A stretch of DNA of 47,233 bases, taken from Acidobacteriota bacterium (GTDB taxonomy: Bacteria > Acidobacteriota > Terriglobia > Terriglobales > Acidobacteriaceae). The notes under the pieces are model-generated. The model saw only the letters and a program-made list of their open reading frames with translations. It made no database searches and had not been told where the DNA came from. A program made the position numbers and the translations under genes. The DNA lies in the NCBI GenBank assembly GCA_003224905.1, contig QIAA01000051.1, forward strand, positions 64,516-111,748, read 5' to 3'. Each line of letters opens with the position of its first letter. Position 1 is the first letter of the stretch. Positions 40,231 through 47,233 of the stretch are shown here, one piece after another.

Positions 40231-40514
40231 ACACCTATGTCCTCAATGGATTGTCGGCGAAGACTCTTGTGTCCTCGCTCGCCTAAGGCGGCAAGCCTAA
40301 TTTTGGCACTTGGGAGTGCAAAGTTTTGCAAGAGCCTCTAAGGATTATTCGCCATGGGGAAGTTGCACGACTTCTTCAGTCGTGCCGATCGGGTTCGCAA
40401 GAAGATTGGGCTTGAACACAGGGCAGTCTTTGCTTCTCACTTGAATCATTGTCGTGTCCAGTATGGAGGGACGTCGGACCTCGGCAAGACCAACACACCG
40501 TCGGAAGCGTCTCC

Positions 40515-41564
40515 GTGATAAAACAGCGCATGCGCAAAATGAGGTATGCGATCAGCGGAGCGACGATCATCGCCCAGGCGCCATGCCGCGCCGATCTGGC
40601 GGGAGGCACGATTGATTTGTGGCCGCTTTACCTGTTTCATCCGGGCGCGCTGACGCTGAACTTTGCGGTCAACATCCTGACTACCTGCCGCATCACGCCC
40701 TTGAGGGGGAGGGAGATGATCCTGCGCTCCCTTGATACCGGGCGCGAGCAGCACTTCGCCAGCTTTGAGCAGCTTCGGAGAGCGCGACGATTTCGATTGC
40801 CCTTGAGTGCGCGGTTGCTTCAATTCTTTGCGCCGAAAGAAGGCTTGCTCATCGAGACAGACTCCGAATCGCCTGCTGGCGCGGGCATTTCCGGTTCCTC
40901 GTCGCTCATGATTGCCACCACGGCAGCACTTGGGCGTTTCACCGATCGCCACCTCACCCTGGAGCAGATGCGCGTCATTGCTCAAAATGTCGAAGCGCAG
41001 GTCATCTCGGTTCCTACTGGGTGCCAGGATTACTATCCAGCGCTCTATGGCGGGGTGAGCGCAATTCATCTTGACGCTGATGGAATTCACCGCGAAGCCG
41101 TGCCGGTCGCAGCGGAAGAAATCGAGTCGCGTTTTGTGCTGGCGTATACGGGAGCTCCGCGACAATCGGGAATCAATAATTGGGAAGTCTTCAAGGCTCA
41201 TATCAACGGCGACAAGCACGTGTTTCGCAATTTTGAGCGAATCGCGGAGATCGCGCGGACGATGCATCAGGCACTGGTGCGTGGCGATTGGAACGAAGTT
41301 GCACGACTGCTGCGCGATGAGTGGAAATTACGGCGTACGAACGCTCCGGGAATCACCACCACTCTAATTGATAGCCTCATCTCGGTCGCCAATAAGAACG
41401 GTGGTCTCGCAGCAAAAGCGTGCGGCGCCGGCGGTGGAGGGTGCGTAATCTTCCTGGTGGAAAAAGGTGCCGCCAGCCGCGTCGCGACTGCCATCGGCGA
41501 CAATGGCGGCCGCGTTCTGCCGCTGCAAGTCGCGCGTGATGGACTGCGAGTCACATTTATCTAA
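40515..41564 (+). CDS. GHMP-family sugar kinase (HddA-like)
   Basis: The GTG at 40515 has GGAAG 7 bases upstream and gives 349 residues; ATGs at 40530 and 40539 are alternatives. 'AQAPCRADLAGGTIDLWP' (substrate side), 'SPAGAGISGSSSLMIATTAAL' (ATP-binding GHMP motif) and 'KACGAGGGGCVIFL' (motif 3) are present. 'SVPTGCQDYYPALYGGVSAI' is typical of the D-glycero-D-manno-heptose 7-phosphate kinase / fucokinase-like branch. It phosphorylates a sugar or sugar phosphate in the cytoplasm, but the exact substrate is uncertain. No heptose-LPS partners (gmhA, hldE, gmhB) adjoin it. Confidence 0.85.
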   Translation: MIKQRMRKMRYAISGATIIAQAPCRADLAGGTIDLWPLYLFHPGALTLNFAVNILTTCRITPLRGREMILRSLDTGREQHFASFEQLRRARRFRLPLSARLLQFFAPKEGLLIETDSESPAGAGISGSSSLMIATTAALGRFTDRHLTLEQMRVIAQNVEAQVISVPTGCQDYYPALYGGVSAIHLDADGIHREAVPVAAEEIESRFVLAYTGAPRQSGINNWEVFKAHINGDKHVFRNFERIAEIARTMHQALVRGDWNEVARLLRDEWKLRRTNAPGITTTLIDSLISVANKNGGLAAKACGAGGGGCVIFLVEKGAASRVATAIGDNGGRVLPLQVARDGLRVTFI

Positions 41565-41746
41565 GAGAAATCACCTAGACAATTCCCATGAAAATCGAAA
41601 CTGCGAGGATGAATTCGCCAGTACATGAACTTCTGAGTGTAAAAGAACTGTATTCAGAGCTGTTTTTGCTTGTGGGTAAGTGGAAGCAAACATAGAATCC
41701 GCCCATCCTTCGTAATTAGCGAAAACAAAAAAGTTGGAGATACAGC

Positions 41747-42781
41747 ATGAAGGGCGTGTGCATTTTTCTATTCCCAACGTTGGCGACCTTCGCATTTGCA
41801 GGGGTCACTGTAAAATCACCTAGCAACGGAGCTACGGTTCCGACATCTGTGCACTACATCGCCACGGCGGAATCGCCGGCCTGTTCAAAGGGCGTGGGTG
41901 GCATGGGCATCTTCACCGCACCGTACAAGCTCGCTTACAAAGTAAGCGGAGCCAAAATCGATACATATTTGAATCTCAGCCCCGGAACCTACAACACGGT
42001 TGTTCAAGAGTGGGACAACTGCGGCTGGAATGCGATCAAGGCTGTGACGATCACCGTGGGTTCGAGCAGCGGCGGCGGCACTACTACCACTACTGGCGGA
42101 GGTACTTTCGCAAATCTGGAAGAAGATTCGCACTGGAACGGCTACGCATTACTGCCTCCTGACTATGGCATCTGCGGTTGGTGCACGCCGAGCGGGCCTG
42201 GATTCACTTGGTCCACCCAGCAAGGAATTAGTTCACCATCGCTGAGCGGGAAATCGATGAAGTTCAGCATTGGGGGTACAACGCCATTTGCTGATGGCTT
42301 ATGGAACCAGAAGTTCACCACCAGGCTTGCCAACCAGAAATCGGTGCCTAATTTCCACGACTTCACTTATGACGTGTACTTCTTCGGAACCGATCTATCG
42401 AAGTCACAGGCCCTGGAATTCGACATCAACCAGTTCTTCAATGGACTCTCGTTTATTTGGGGACATGAATGCCGGATCGCCGGCGGCCATGAATGGGACA
42501 CATGGGACAACGTGAACATGCATTGGGTAAAGAGCGGGATTCCTTGTAATCCGGTGAGCAATGCATGGAACCATCTCACCATTCACGTCCAGCGGACTTC
42601 AGCTAATCACCTGCTCTTCGAATCAATCACACTGAATGGGGTGAAACATACGCTGAACCGTTATGACAACCCTAGCAAGACGAGCTGGTATGGCATGACG
42701 ATCAATTACCAGATGGACGGCGACAGGTACCAGCATGACTATTCTGTTTATCTGGACAAAGTGAATTTCAGTTACAAATGA
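41747..42781 (+). CDS. Secreted two-domain protein (Ig-like + concanavalin-like), function unknown
   Basis: The 344-residue protein has signal peptide 'GVCIFLFPTLATFAFA' cut near residue 18. It has an N-terminal beta domain ('SPSNGATVPTSVHYIATAES', 'LNLSPGTYNTVVQEWDNCGW'), a Gly/Thr linker (SSSGGGTTTTTGGG) and a C-terminal jelly-roll-like domain with many Trp ('DSHWNGYALLPPDYGICGWC', 'FTYDVYFFGTDLSKSQALEFD', 'HEWDTWDNVNMHWV'). The architecture fits a carbohydrate-binding or glucanase-like secreted protein, but no catalytic signature was recognised. GGAG lies 9 bases before the ATG. It is a single gene with no close partner. Confidence 0.75.
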   Translation: MKGVCIFLFPTLATFAFAGVTVKSPSNGATVPTSVHYIATAESPACSKGVGGMGIFTAPYKLAYKVSGAKIDTYLNLSPGTYNTVVQEWDNCGWNAIKAVTITVGSSSGGGTTTTTGGGTFANLEEDSHWNGYALLPPDYGICGWCTPSGPGFTWSTQQGISSPSLSGKSMKFSIGGTTPFADGLWNQKFTTRLANQKSVPNFHDFTYDVYFFGTDLSKSQALEFDINQFFNGLSFIWGHECRIAGGHEWDTWDNVNMHWVKSGIPCNPVSNAWNHLTIHVQRTSANHLLFESITLNGVKHTLNRYDNPSKTSWYGMTINYQMDGDRYQHDYSVYLDKVNFSYK

Positions 42782-42911
42782 GTTGAGCTCTGGATGGCGG
42801 TGCGGGCGTTTCCGCCCATGCCGCCACCCTAGAGCCTTTTGCTCGAAACCTCTCGACCGAAGCCACCCAAAACGGGGCTATAATCATCTGATTAGCGGTT
42901 CGGGGTGCCCC

Positions 42912-43925
42912 ATGAAGCCACGTTTGTTGCCGGCTTTCATTTTCTGCCTTTTCCTGCTCACTTTGTTCGCCAGTGCCGATCAGACGAAGCCTGATCAACC
43001 AACTCGCATTTCCAAACAGACGCGCATGGACCTGATCAGGGGGTTCAATTCCGAACTGGTATACATTCGCTCGCCTTTTCCGATGGGAAAAAAGGGACTG
43101 ATCCTTAAGGATGGAAAACTGTCACCGAGTGGTCAGGAGTTGCAACAGATGATGGCCATGTGGGGACCGGCGGCTAAGCCTGGCGACCAGGCTCGCATCA
43201 GCGCCATCATTATTAAGGACGATCGTATTCACTTTGAGATCAATGGGGGCCCGGTCAAGAAACAGAAGTGGTATCAGCGCATTCAGGTCGGTGGCGGCGG
43301 AGGCATGACCCAGATTGCGCCCAACGATCCGAATGCCAACCCGCGTGGCTCCTATGTGGATCTTGTGTTCAATCATTATGTGCCTGAGCTGACTCCTCAG
43401 GAGCTGAAAGATCTTCTCCATCCTGTATTCGACTTCAATGCAAAATCGGCTGTCGAGGCTTACCTGGATACTCTTCCGCCAAAGGTGCAAAACGCCATCA
43501 AAGGTCACGAAGTTCTCGTTGGTATGAACCGGGAAATGGTAGTCACCTCCAAAGGACGCGCACCCAAGAAGATTCGCGAGAAGGATGGCGACACAGAATA
43601 CGAAGATTGGATCTATGGTGAACCGCCTCACGATGTGGATTTCGTTCGCTTCGTAGCGGACGAGGTCGTGCGTGTCGAGATTATGAAAGTCAGTGGCGAG
43701 AAGGTAGTGCGTACGGAAAAAGAAGTGAATCTTGAACAGCCCACGGTAGCGCAAAATCCAGCGCAGCCCGAGGTTCGTCCCGCCAATGCGCCTACGCTGC
43801 GGCGCCCGGGTGAGGAGCCCGATTCCAGATCACCGGCCAGCGCTCCTGATGGACGGAGGGCGCCCAGACCGGCAGCACCGCCGGATCTGGGAGGAGCCGG
43901 CCCGACGGGGCCATCACCGAACTGA
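42912..43925 (+). CDS. Secreted protein of unknown function with Pro-rich tail
   Basis: Starting at ATG 42912 gives 337 residues with signal peptide 'RLLPAFIFCLFLLTLFASA'. The region upstream carries a TATAAT-like -10 (42879-42884) with TCGACC 20 bases earlier, a poor spacing. The protein has 'KGLILKDGKLSPSGQELQQMM', a Gly-rich stretch ('RIQVGGGGGMTQIAPND'), 'EDWIYGEPPHDVDFVRFVAD' and a tail rich in Pro, Arg, Ala and Gly. It is likely periplasmic or envelope-associated. No family was recognised. It lies 98 bp upstream of nadE on the same strand. Confidence 0.72.
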   Translation: MKPRLLPAFIFCLFLLTLFASADQTKPDQPTRISKQTRMDLIRGFNSELVYIRSPFPMGKKGLILKDGKLSPSGQELQQMMAMWGPAAKPGDQARISAIIIKDDRIHFEINGGPVKKQKWYQRIQVGGGGGMTQIAPNDPNANPRGSYVDLVFNHYVPELTPQELKDLLHPVFDFNAKSAVEAYLDTLPPKVQNAIKGHEVLVGMNREMVVTSKGRAPKKIREKDGDTEYEDWIYGEPPHDVDFVRFVADEVVRVEIMKVSGEKVVRTEKEVNLEQPTVAQNPAQPEVRPANAPTLRRPGEEPDSRSPASAPDGRRAPRPAAPPDLGGAGPTGPSPN

Positions 43926-44023
43926 GTTTTCTTTACGTCCTTTGCGGGTTACTTTTCTCTTCGCAGTTCCCAGAGCTACCCCTCCAACTTGGCGACAGCA
44001 CCACGACCCTTTAGACTGAAAAT

Positions 44024-45664
44024 GTGAAAATCGCGCTCGGTCAGATCAATCCCACGGTCGGCGATTTTGCGGGAAATGCCGAAAAAATCATCGGCTCTTC
44101 CCGCAACGCCCAGGCTGCCGGAGCCGGGCTGATTCTATTTCCCGAGCTTTCCATTTGTGGCTACCCTCCACGTGATCTGGTGGAACGCGCTTCTTTTGTC
44201 GAGCACAATCACGAAACTGCGGAACGAATTGCTGCTGAAACTCGTGGTATTGCTGTTATTTGCGGGCTCGTGACTCCAGCGCAGGCGGAAAGCGGCAAGT
44301 CGGTCATGAACTCAGCCGTCTTGCTGAAGGATGGGCACATTGCCTTTCTGCAATCGAAGATGCTCCTGCCCACATACGACGTCTTCGACGAAATGCGCAA
44401 CTTTGCTCCCGCAAAAAGCCAGGTGCTGTTTCCCTTCTGCGGCAAGCAGATGGCTTTAACGATCTGTGAAGACGCCTGGAACGACAAGCACTTCTGGAAT
44501 AAGCGCATGTACACCTTTGATCCCGTTGAAGCGCTGGTCCATGCGGGCGGCAATTTCCTTCTCAATATCTCTGCTTCGCCTTTTTGGATGGGAAAGCGAG
44601 AGCTGCGCCGGGAAATGCTCGCTACCATTGCCCGCACTTACCGATTGCCGGTGGCTATGGTCAACCAAGTCGGCGGGAATGACAGCTTGATTTTCGATGG
44701 TTCCAGCTTCTTGTTAAATCCGGAAGGGGAAGTCGTAGCGCAAGGAAAGTCGTTCGAAGAGGATCTTATCTACTTCGATTCCGATCGGCTCACGGGCGAC
44801 ATTCATTCGCAGATCGAAGGCGAAGAAGCCAGCGCCTATGCGGCTCTTGTGCTCGGAACCCGTGACTATGTTCGCAAATGCGGTTTCGAACGCGTGATCG
44901 TGGGACTGAGCGGCGGCATCGACTCGGCCTTGACGGCTGCAATCGCCGTGGATGCGATGGGACGCGAGAACGTAATCGGAGTGGGAATGCCGGGTCCGTA
45001 TTCGTCTCAGGGTTCAATCGATGATGCTCAAGAACTCGCTCAGAATCTTGGAATCCGCTTCGAAATGCTCTGCATAACGGAGATGTTTGAAGCGTACCGA
45101 AAGACCCTTAGGCCCATTTTTGCCGGCTACAAAGAAGATGTAACCGAAGAGAACATTCAATCGCGAACTCGTGGAACTTTGCTGATGGCGCTCTCGAACA
45201 AGTTCGGCGCGCTGGTACTAAGTACAGGCAATAAGAGCGAGATGGCCGTAGGCTATTGCACTTTGTACGGTGATATGGCGGGCGGCCTGGCGGTCATTTC
45301 CGACGTTCCGAAAACTCTGGTTTACCGCCTGAGTCGGTTCGTGAATGCGCGCCGGCCGGTTATTCCGCAGGCCAGTCTCGAAAAGCCGCCATCAGCCGAG
45401 CTGCGCCCCGGCCAGAAAGACAGCGACGTGCTTCCGCCTTACGACGTCCTCGATCCGATCCTCGAGGACTATGTTGAGGAATCTCACAGCGCCGAGCAGA
45501 TTGCGAGCGATCATGGCTTTGATCTCAGGCTTGTGCGCGATGTGATCCGAATGGTGGAGCGGAGCGAGTACAAGCGACAGCAAGCGGCGTCGGGATTGAA
45601 GATCTCTGCCAAGGCGTTTGGGTATGGCCGCCGCTTCCCTATTGCCGCTAAGCCAGATATCTAG
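44024..45664 (+). CDS. nadE: NAD+ synthase (glutamine-hydrolysing)
   Basis: The 546-residue protein starts at GTG 44024. It has an N-terminal nitrilase/glutaminase domain ('LGQINPTVGDFAGN', catalytic Glu in 'LFPELSICGYPPRDL', Lys in 'LQSKMLLPTY', Cys in 'MALTICEDAW') and a C-terminal synthetase domain ('IVGLSGGIDSALTAAIAVDA' for ATP, 'STGNKSEMAVGYCTLYGDM'). It converts nicotinate adenine dinucleotide to NAD+ with Gln as amide donor. Its presence means nicotinate is needed for NAD salvage while the cluster at 8511-17671 would degrade it. Confidence 0.96.
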   Translation: MKIALGQINPTVGDFAGNAEKIIGSSRNAQAAGAGLILFPELSICGYPPRDLVERASFVEHNHETAERIAAETRGIAVICGLVTPAQAESGKSVMNSAVLLKDGHIAFLQSKMLLPTYDVFDEMRNFAPAKSQVLFPFCGKQMALTICEDAWNDKHFWNKRMYTFDPVEALVHAGGNFLLNISASPFWMGKRELRREMLATIARTYRLPVAMVNQVGGNDSLIFDGSSFLLNPEGEVVAQGKSFEEDLIYFDSDRLTGDIHSQIEGEEASAYAALVLGTRDYVRKCGFERVIVGLSGGIDSALTAAIAVDAMGRENVIGVGMPGPYSSQGSIDDAQELAQNLGIRFEMLCITEMFEAYRKTLRPIFAGYKEDVTEENIQSRTRGTLLMALSNKFGALVLSTGNKSEMAVGYCTLYGDMAGGLAVISDVPKTLVYRLSRFVNARRPVIPQASLEKPPSAELRPGQKDSDVLPPYDVLDPILEDYVEESHSAEQIASDHGFDLRLVRDVIRMVERSEYKRQQAASGLKISAKAFGYGRRFPIAAKPDI

Positions 45665-45710
45665 CTGGGTCTATCCGCTGACATCTGGCTTCCTACTTCG
45701 AAAGGAAAAC

Positions 45711-46637
45711 ATGCAACGTCACATCATCTTTTGGCTGGCGATGGTTGTTTTCGTAACTTCGATCATAGCTCAGCAGAAGAGCCCGCCCACGCATCCCACG
45801 CGGCCGGAAAAACCGGCAGATAAAAATCCACCTATTCCGCAGTTCAGCCCCCGGCTTCCGTCAGAAGAGACGGTGAATGCGTTCCTGCAGCAGATGTTCG
45901 GGTATGACCCAACCGTGAGCTGGAAAATCGTGGAGATTAAACCCTCTCAGGCGGAAGGTTTATCTGAGGTCCTGGTGCAAATCAGTAATGCACAGGGAAA
46001 ACAGTCCAGCCGGCTTTACGTAACCTCCGATGGCCAGCATGCGGTCATTGGCGAGATCATTCCTTTCGGCACACATCCGTTCACTGCCGCGCGCGACGCG
46101 CTGCTTAAAGGCATAAACGGATTCTCTTTGGGGCCGGCCGATGCTCCGGTGACAATCTTCGAATTCAGCGATCTCCAGTGTCCGTACTGCAAACAGGCGC
46201 AACCGACAATCGACAAGTTGCTCGCCGAGGAAAAAAACGCCCGCCTCGTTTTTCAGCAGTTTCCCCTGCCTGCGCACAATTGGGCGCAGAAGGGCGCCTA
46301 TTATGCCGATTGTGTGGGGCGCAAATCCAATGACGCATTCTGGAAGTTCATGCACAGCGCATTTGATTCTCAAGCCGACATTACTCCAGAGAATGCGGAC
46401 GAAAAGCTCACCGCTTTGGCAGATCAGGCAGGCGTAAAAGGAAAAGAGATCGCGGAATGTGCGGCAACAGCGGACACTGCCGGCCGTGTGCAGCATTCCA
46501 TGGTGCTTGGCAGCTCCGTGGACGTCAGCGGCACGCCGACTCTGTTTATTAATGGCCGGAAGATCGGAAACGTAACTAATCTTCCGTACGATGTGTTGAA
46601 GGGGTTAGTGGAATTCGCGGCCAAACAGAAGGATTAG
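45711..46637 (+). CDS. DsbA-like thiol-disulfide oxidoreductase with N-terminal extra domain
   Basis: AAAGGA 4 bases before ATG 45711 sets the start (308 residues). Signal peptide 'IIFWLAMVVFVTSIIA' is followed by a Pro-rich linker and a small N-domain (about 45-125). A thioredoxin-4/DsbA-like domain follows: 'VTIFEFSDLQCPYCKQAQPT' (CPYC active site), helical insertion, and 'SGTPTLFINGRKIG' with the cis-Pro. It would act on periplasmic disulfides. It is 46 bp after nadE, and co-transcription is possible. A convergent secretin gene begins 3 bp after its stop. Confidence 0.88.
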   Translation: MQRHIIFWLAMVVFVTSIIAQQKSPPTHPTRPEKPADKNPPIPQFSPRLPSEETVNAFLQQMFGYDPTVSWKIVEIKPSQAEGLSEVLVQISNAQGKQSSRLYVTSDGQHAVIGEIIPFGTHPFTAARDALLKGINGFSLGPADAPVTIFEFSDLQCPYCKQAQPTIDKLLAEEKNARLVFQQFPLPAHNWAQKGAYYADCVGRKSNDAFWKFMHSAFDSQADITPENADEKLTALADQAGVKGKEIAECAATADTAGRVQHSMVLGSSVDVSGTPTLFINGRKIGNVTNLPYDVLKGLVEFAAKQKD

Positions 46638-46640
46638 GCT

Positions 46641-47233
46641 CTATTTCGTCATCCAAACTTCCGTGGTCTCTCGCGCGGAGCCAGTATCGATCACGTGAGG
46701 CGTAATCACCACCAGCAACTCGTCTTCGTCCAGTTCCTTGCTGTTGCTGACCATTACTTTATTCAAGCCTGGCACAGAACCAAGTCCGGGAATCCCATTC
46801 AAGCTTCGCTGCTCCGTGCGCGAAACTGAACCTGCGACCACCGCGGGCGCTCCGTTCAGCAGGTTGATACTGCCTTTGTATTCACGATTCGAAATTACTG
46901 GAACGCCATTAATCGACTGGCCGGCCAGAGAGCGGAACTGCATCTCAAGTTGAAGACTCACATCCAAGTTGCCGCTCACCGCCGGCTTTGCCTTGATGGT
47001 GAGTCCTATGTCCTCATAATTGAAAGACGGGAAGGCGGCTTGAAAAGTATTGTTCTGAAGTACCTGCGATATGGCAGGGGAATTGAAGATTGGTGCAAAA
47101 CTGGCGTTCAGGATGGGAAAGCGAGAGCCTAAGCGAACAGTGGCTTCGTTGCCCTGGGCAGTCCTGACGGTTGCATGTTCCAGAGTCTTCACCATGCTCT
47201 CGTTTAACGACAACTGTGCGCCGCCTGTGCCGA
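46641..47233 (-). CDS. Secretin (type II/III secretion system) C-terminal part, truncated by window edge
   Basis: The frame is open to the window end, so the N-terminus is missing. Visible parts are 'AQLSLNESMVKTLEHATVRT', 'EATVRLGSRFPILNASF', 'YEDIGLTIKAKPAVSGN', 'VPVISNREYKGSINLLNGAP' and 'GSVPGLNKVMVSNSKELDED' before the terminal 'ELLVVITPHVIDTG'. This matches the outer-membrane ring domain of GspD/PilQ/TadC-type secretins. The last residues end in a charged tail. Whether it serves type II secretion or pili is not determinable from the fragment; the neighbouring window would show gspE/F/G or tad genes. Confidence 0.85.
   Translation of the reverse strand, partial: GTGGAQLSLNESMVKTLEHATVRTAQGNEATVRLGSRFPILNASFAPIFNSPAISQVLQNNTFQAAFPSFNYEDIGLTIKAKPAVSGNLDVSLQLEMQFRSLAGQSINGVPVISNREYKGSINLLNGAPAVVAGSVSRTEQRSLNGIPGLGSVPGLNKVMVSNSKELDEDELLVVITPHVIDTGSARETTEVWMTK

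Overview
The window (about 47 kb, moderately GC-rich) looks like a chromosome segment of an Acidobacteriota member, probably of the Terriglobia/Acidobacteriia type. The evidence is indirect. There are Oar-like TonB-dependent receptors with a carboxypeptidase-regulatory N-domain, CadC-like winged-helix regulators fused to TolB-like and TPR domains, FG-GAP/VCBS repeat exoproteins with a typical C-terminal membrane/Cys/Ig-like tail, small GT-rich exoproteins, and tiny Flp-type pilins. No rRNA, tRNA, CRISPR array, prophage or intact insertion sequence was recognised.

Layout. 1-8400: the 3' end of an Oar-like receptor, an APC-family permease, a small unknown protein, a GatZ/KbaZ-type sugar-phosphate protein, a frameshifted DUF1990 gene, a DUF4126 membrane protein, a GH36-like alpha-galactosidase lipoprotein and a PilZ protein. 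8511-17671: the most notable region, a tightly packed locus for the oxidative-reductive (Eubacterium barkeri / Azorhizobium type) nicotinate pathway. It has a FAD subunit and a fused [2Fe-2S]+molybdopterin dehydrogenase, 6-hydroxynicotinate reductase, a UPF0280 (ApbE-like fold) protein, two DUF1185 paralogues, a convergent enamidase and a divergently started nicotinamidase-like hydrolase. 17682-21644: triosephosphate isomerase, two divergent Flp-type pilin genes, a GIY-YIG-like mini-protein and two TonB genes. 21991-25911: an ileS-lspA operon and a VOC-family protein.

26197-36706: two copies of one arrangement, [FG-GAP exoprotein on the minus strand] beside [winged helix-TM-TolB-TPR regulator on the plus strand]. 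The first copy has a broken FG-GAP gene and an extra small secreted protein. The second is followed directly by a full-length Oar-like receptor (36754-40230). 40515-47233: a GHMP kinase, two secreted proteins, glutamine-dependent NAD synthetase, a DsbA-like thiol oxidoreductase and the 3' part of a secretin.

How the genes work together. The nicotinate locus can be read as nicotinamide -> nicotinate -> 6-hydroxynicotinate -> 1,4,5,6-tetrahydro-6-oxonicotinate -> 2-formylglutarate; later enzymes are not in the window. UPF0280 and the two DUF1185 genes have no established function, but their start-stop overlaps with the reductase suggest a maturation or accessory role. UPF0280 keeps recognisable ApbE-like motifs, so flavin handling for the reductase is a testable idea. 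The receptors, TonB proteins, exoproteins, glycosidase and secretin fit a soil heterotroph that scavenges polymers. Start codons were adjusted where ribosome-binding sites, promoters or family length argued against the longest frame.
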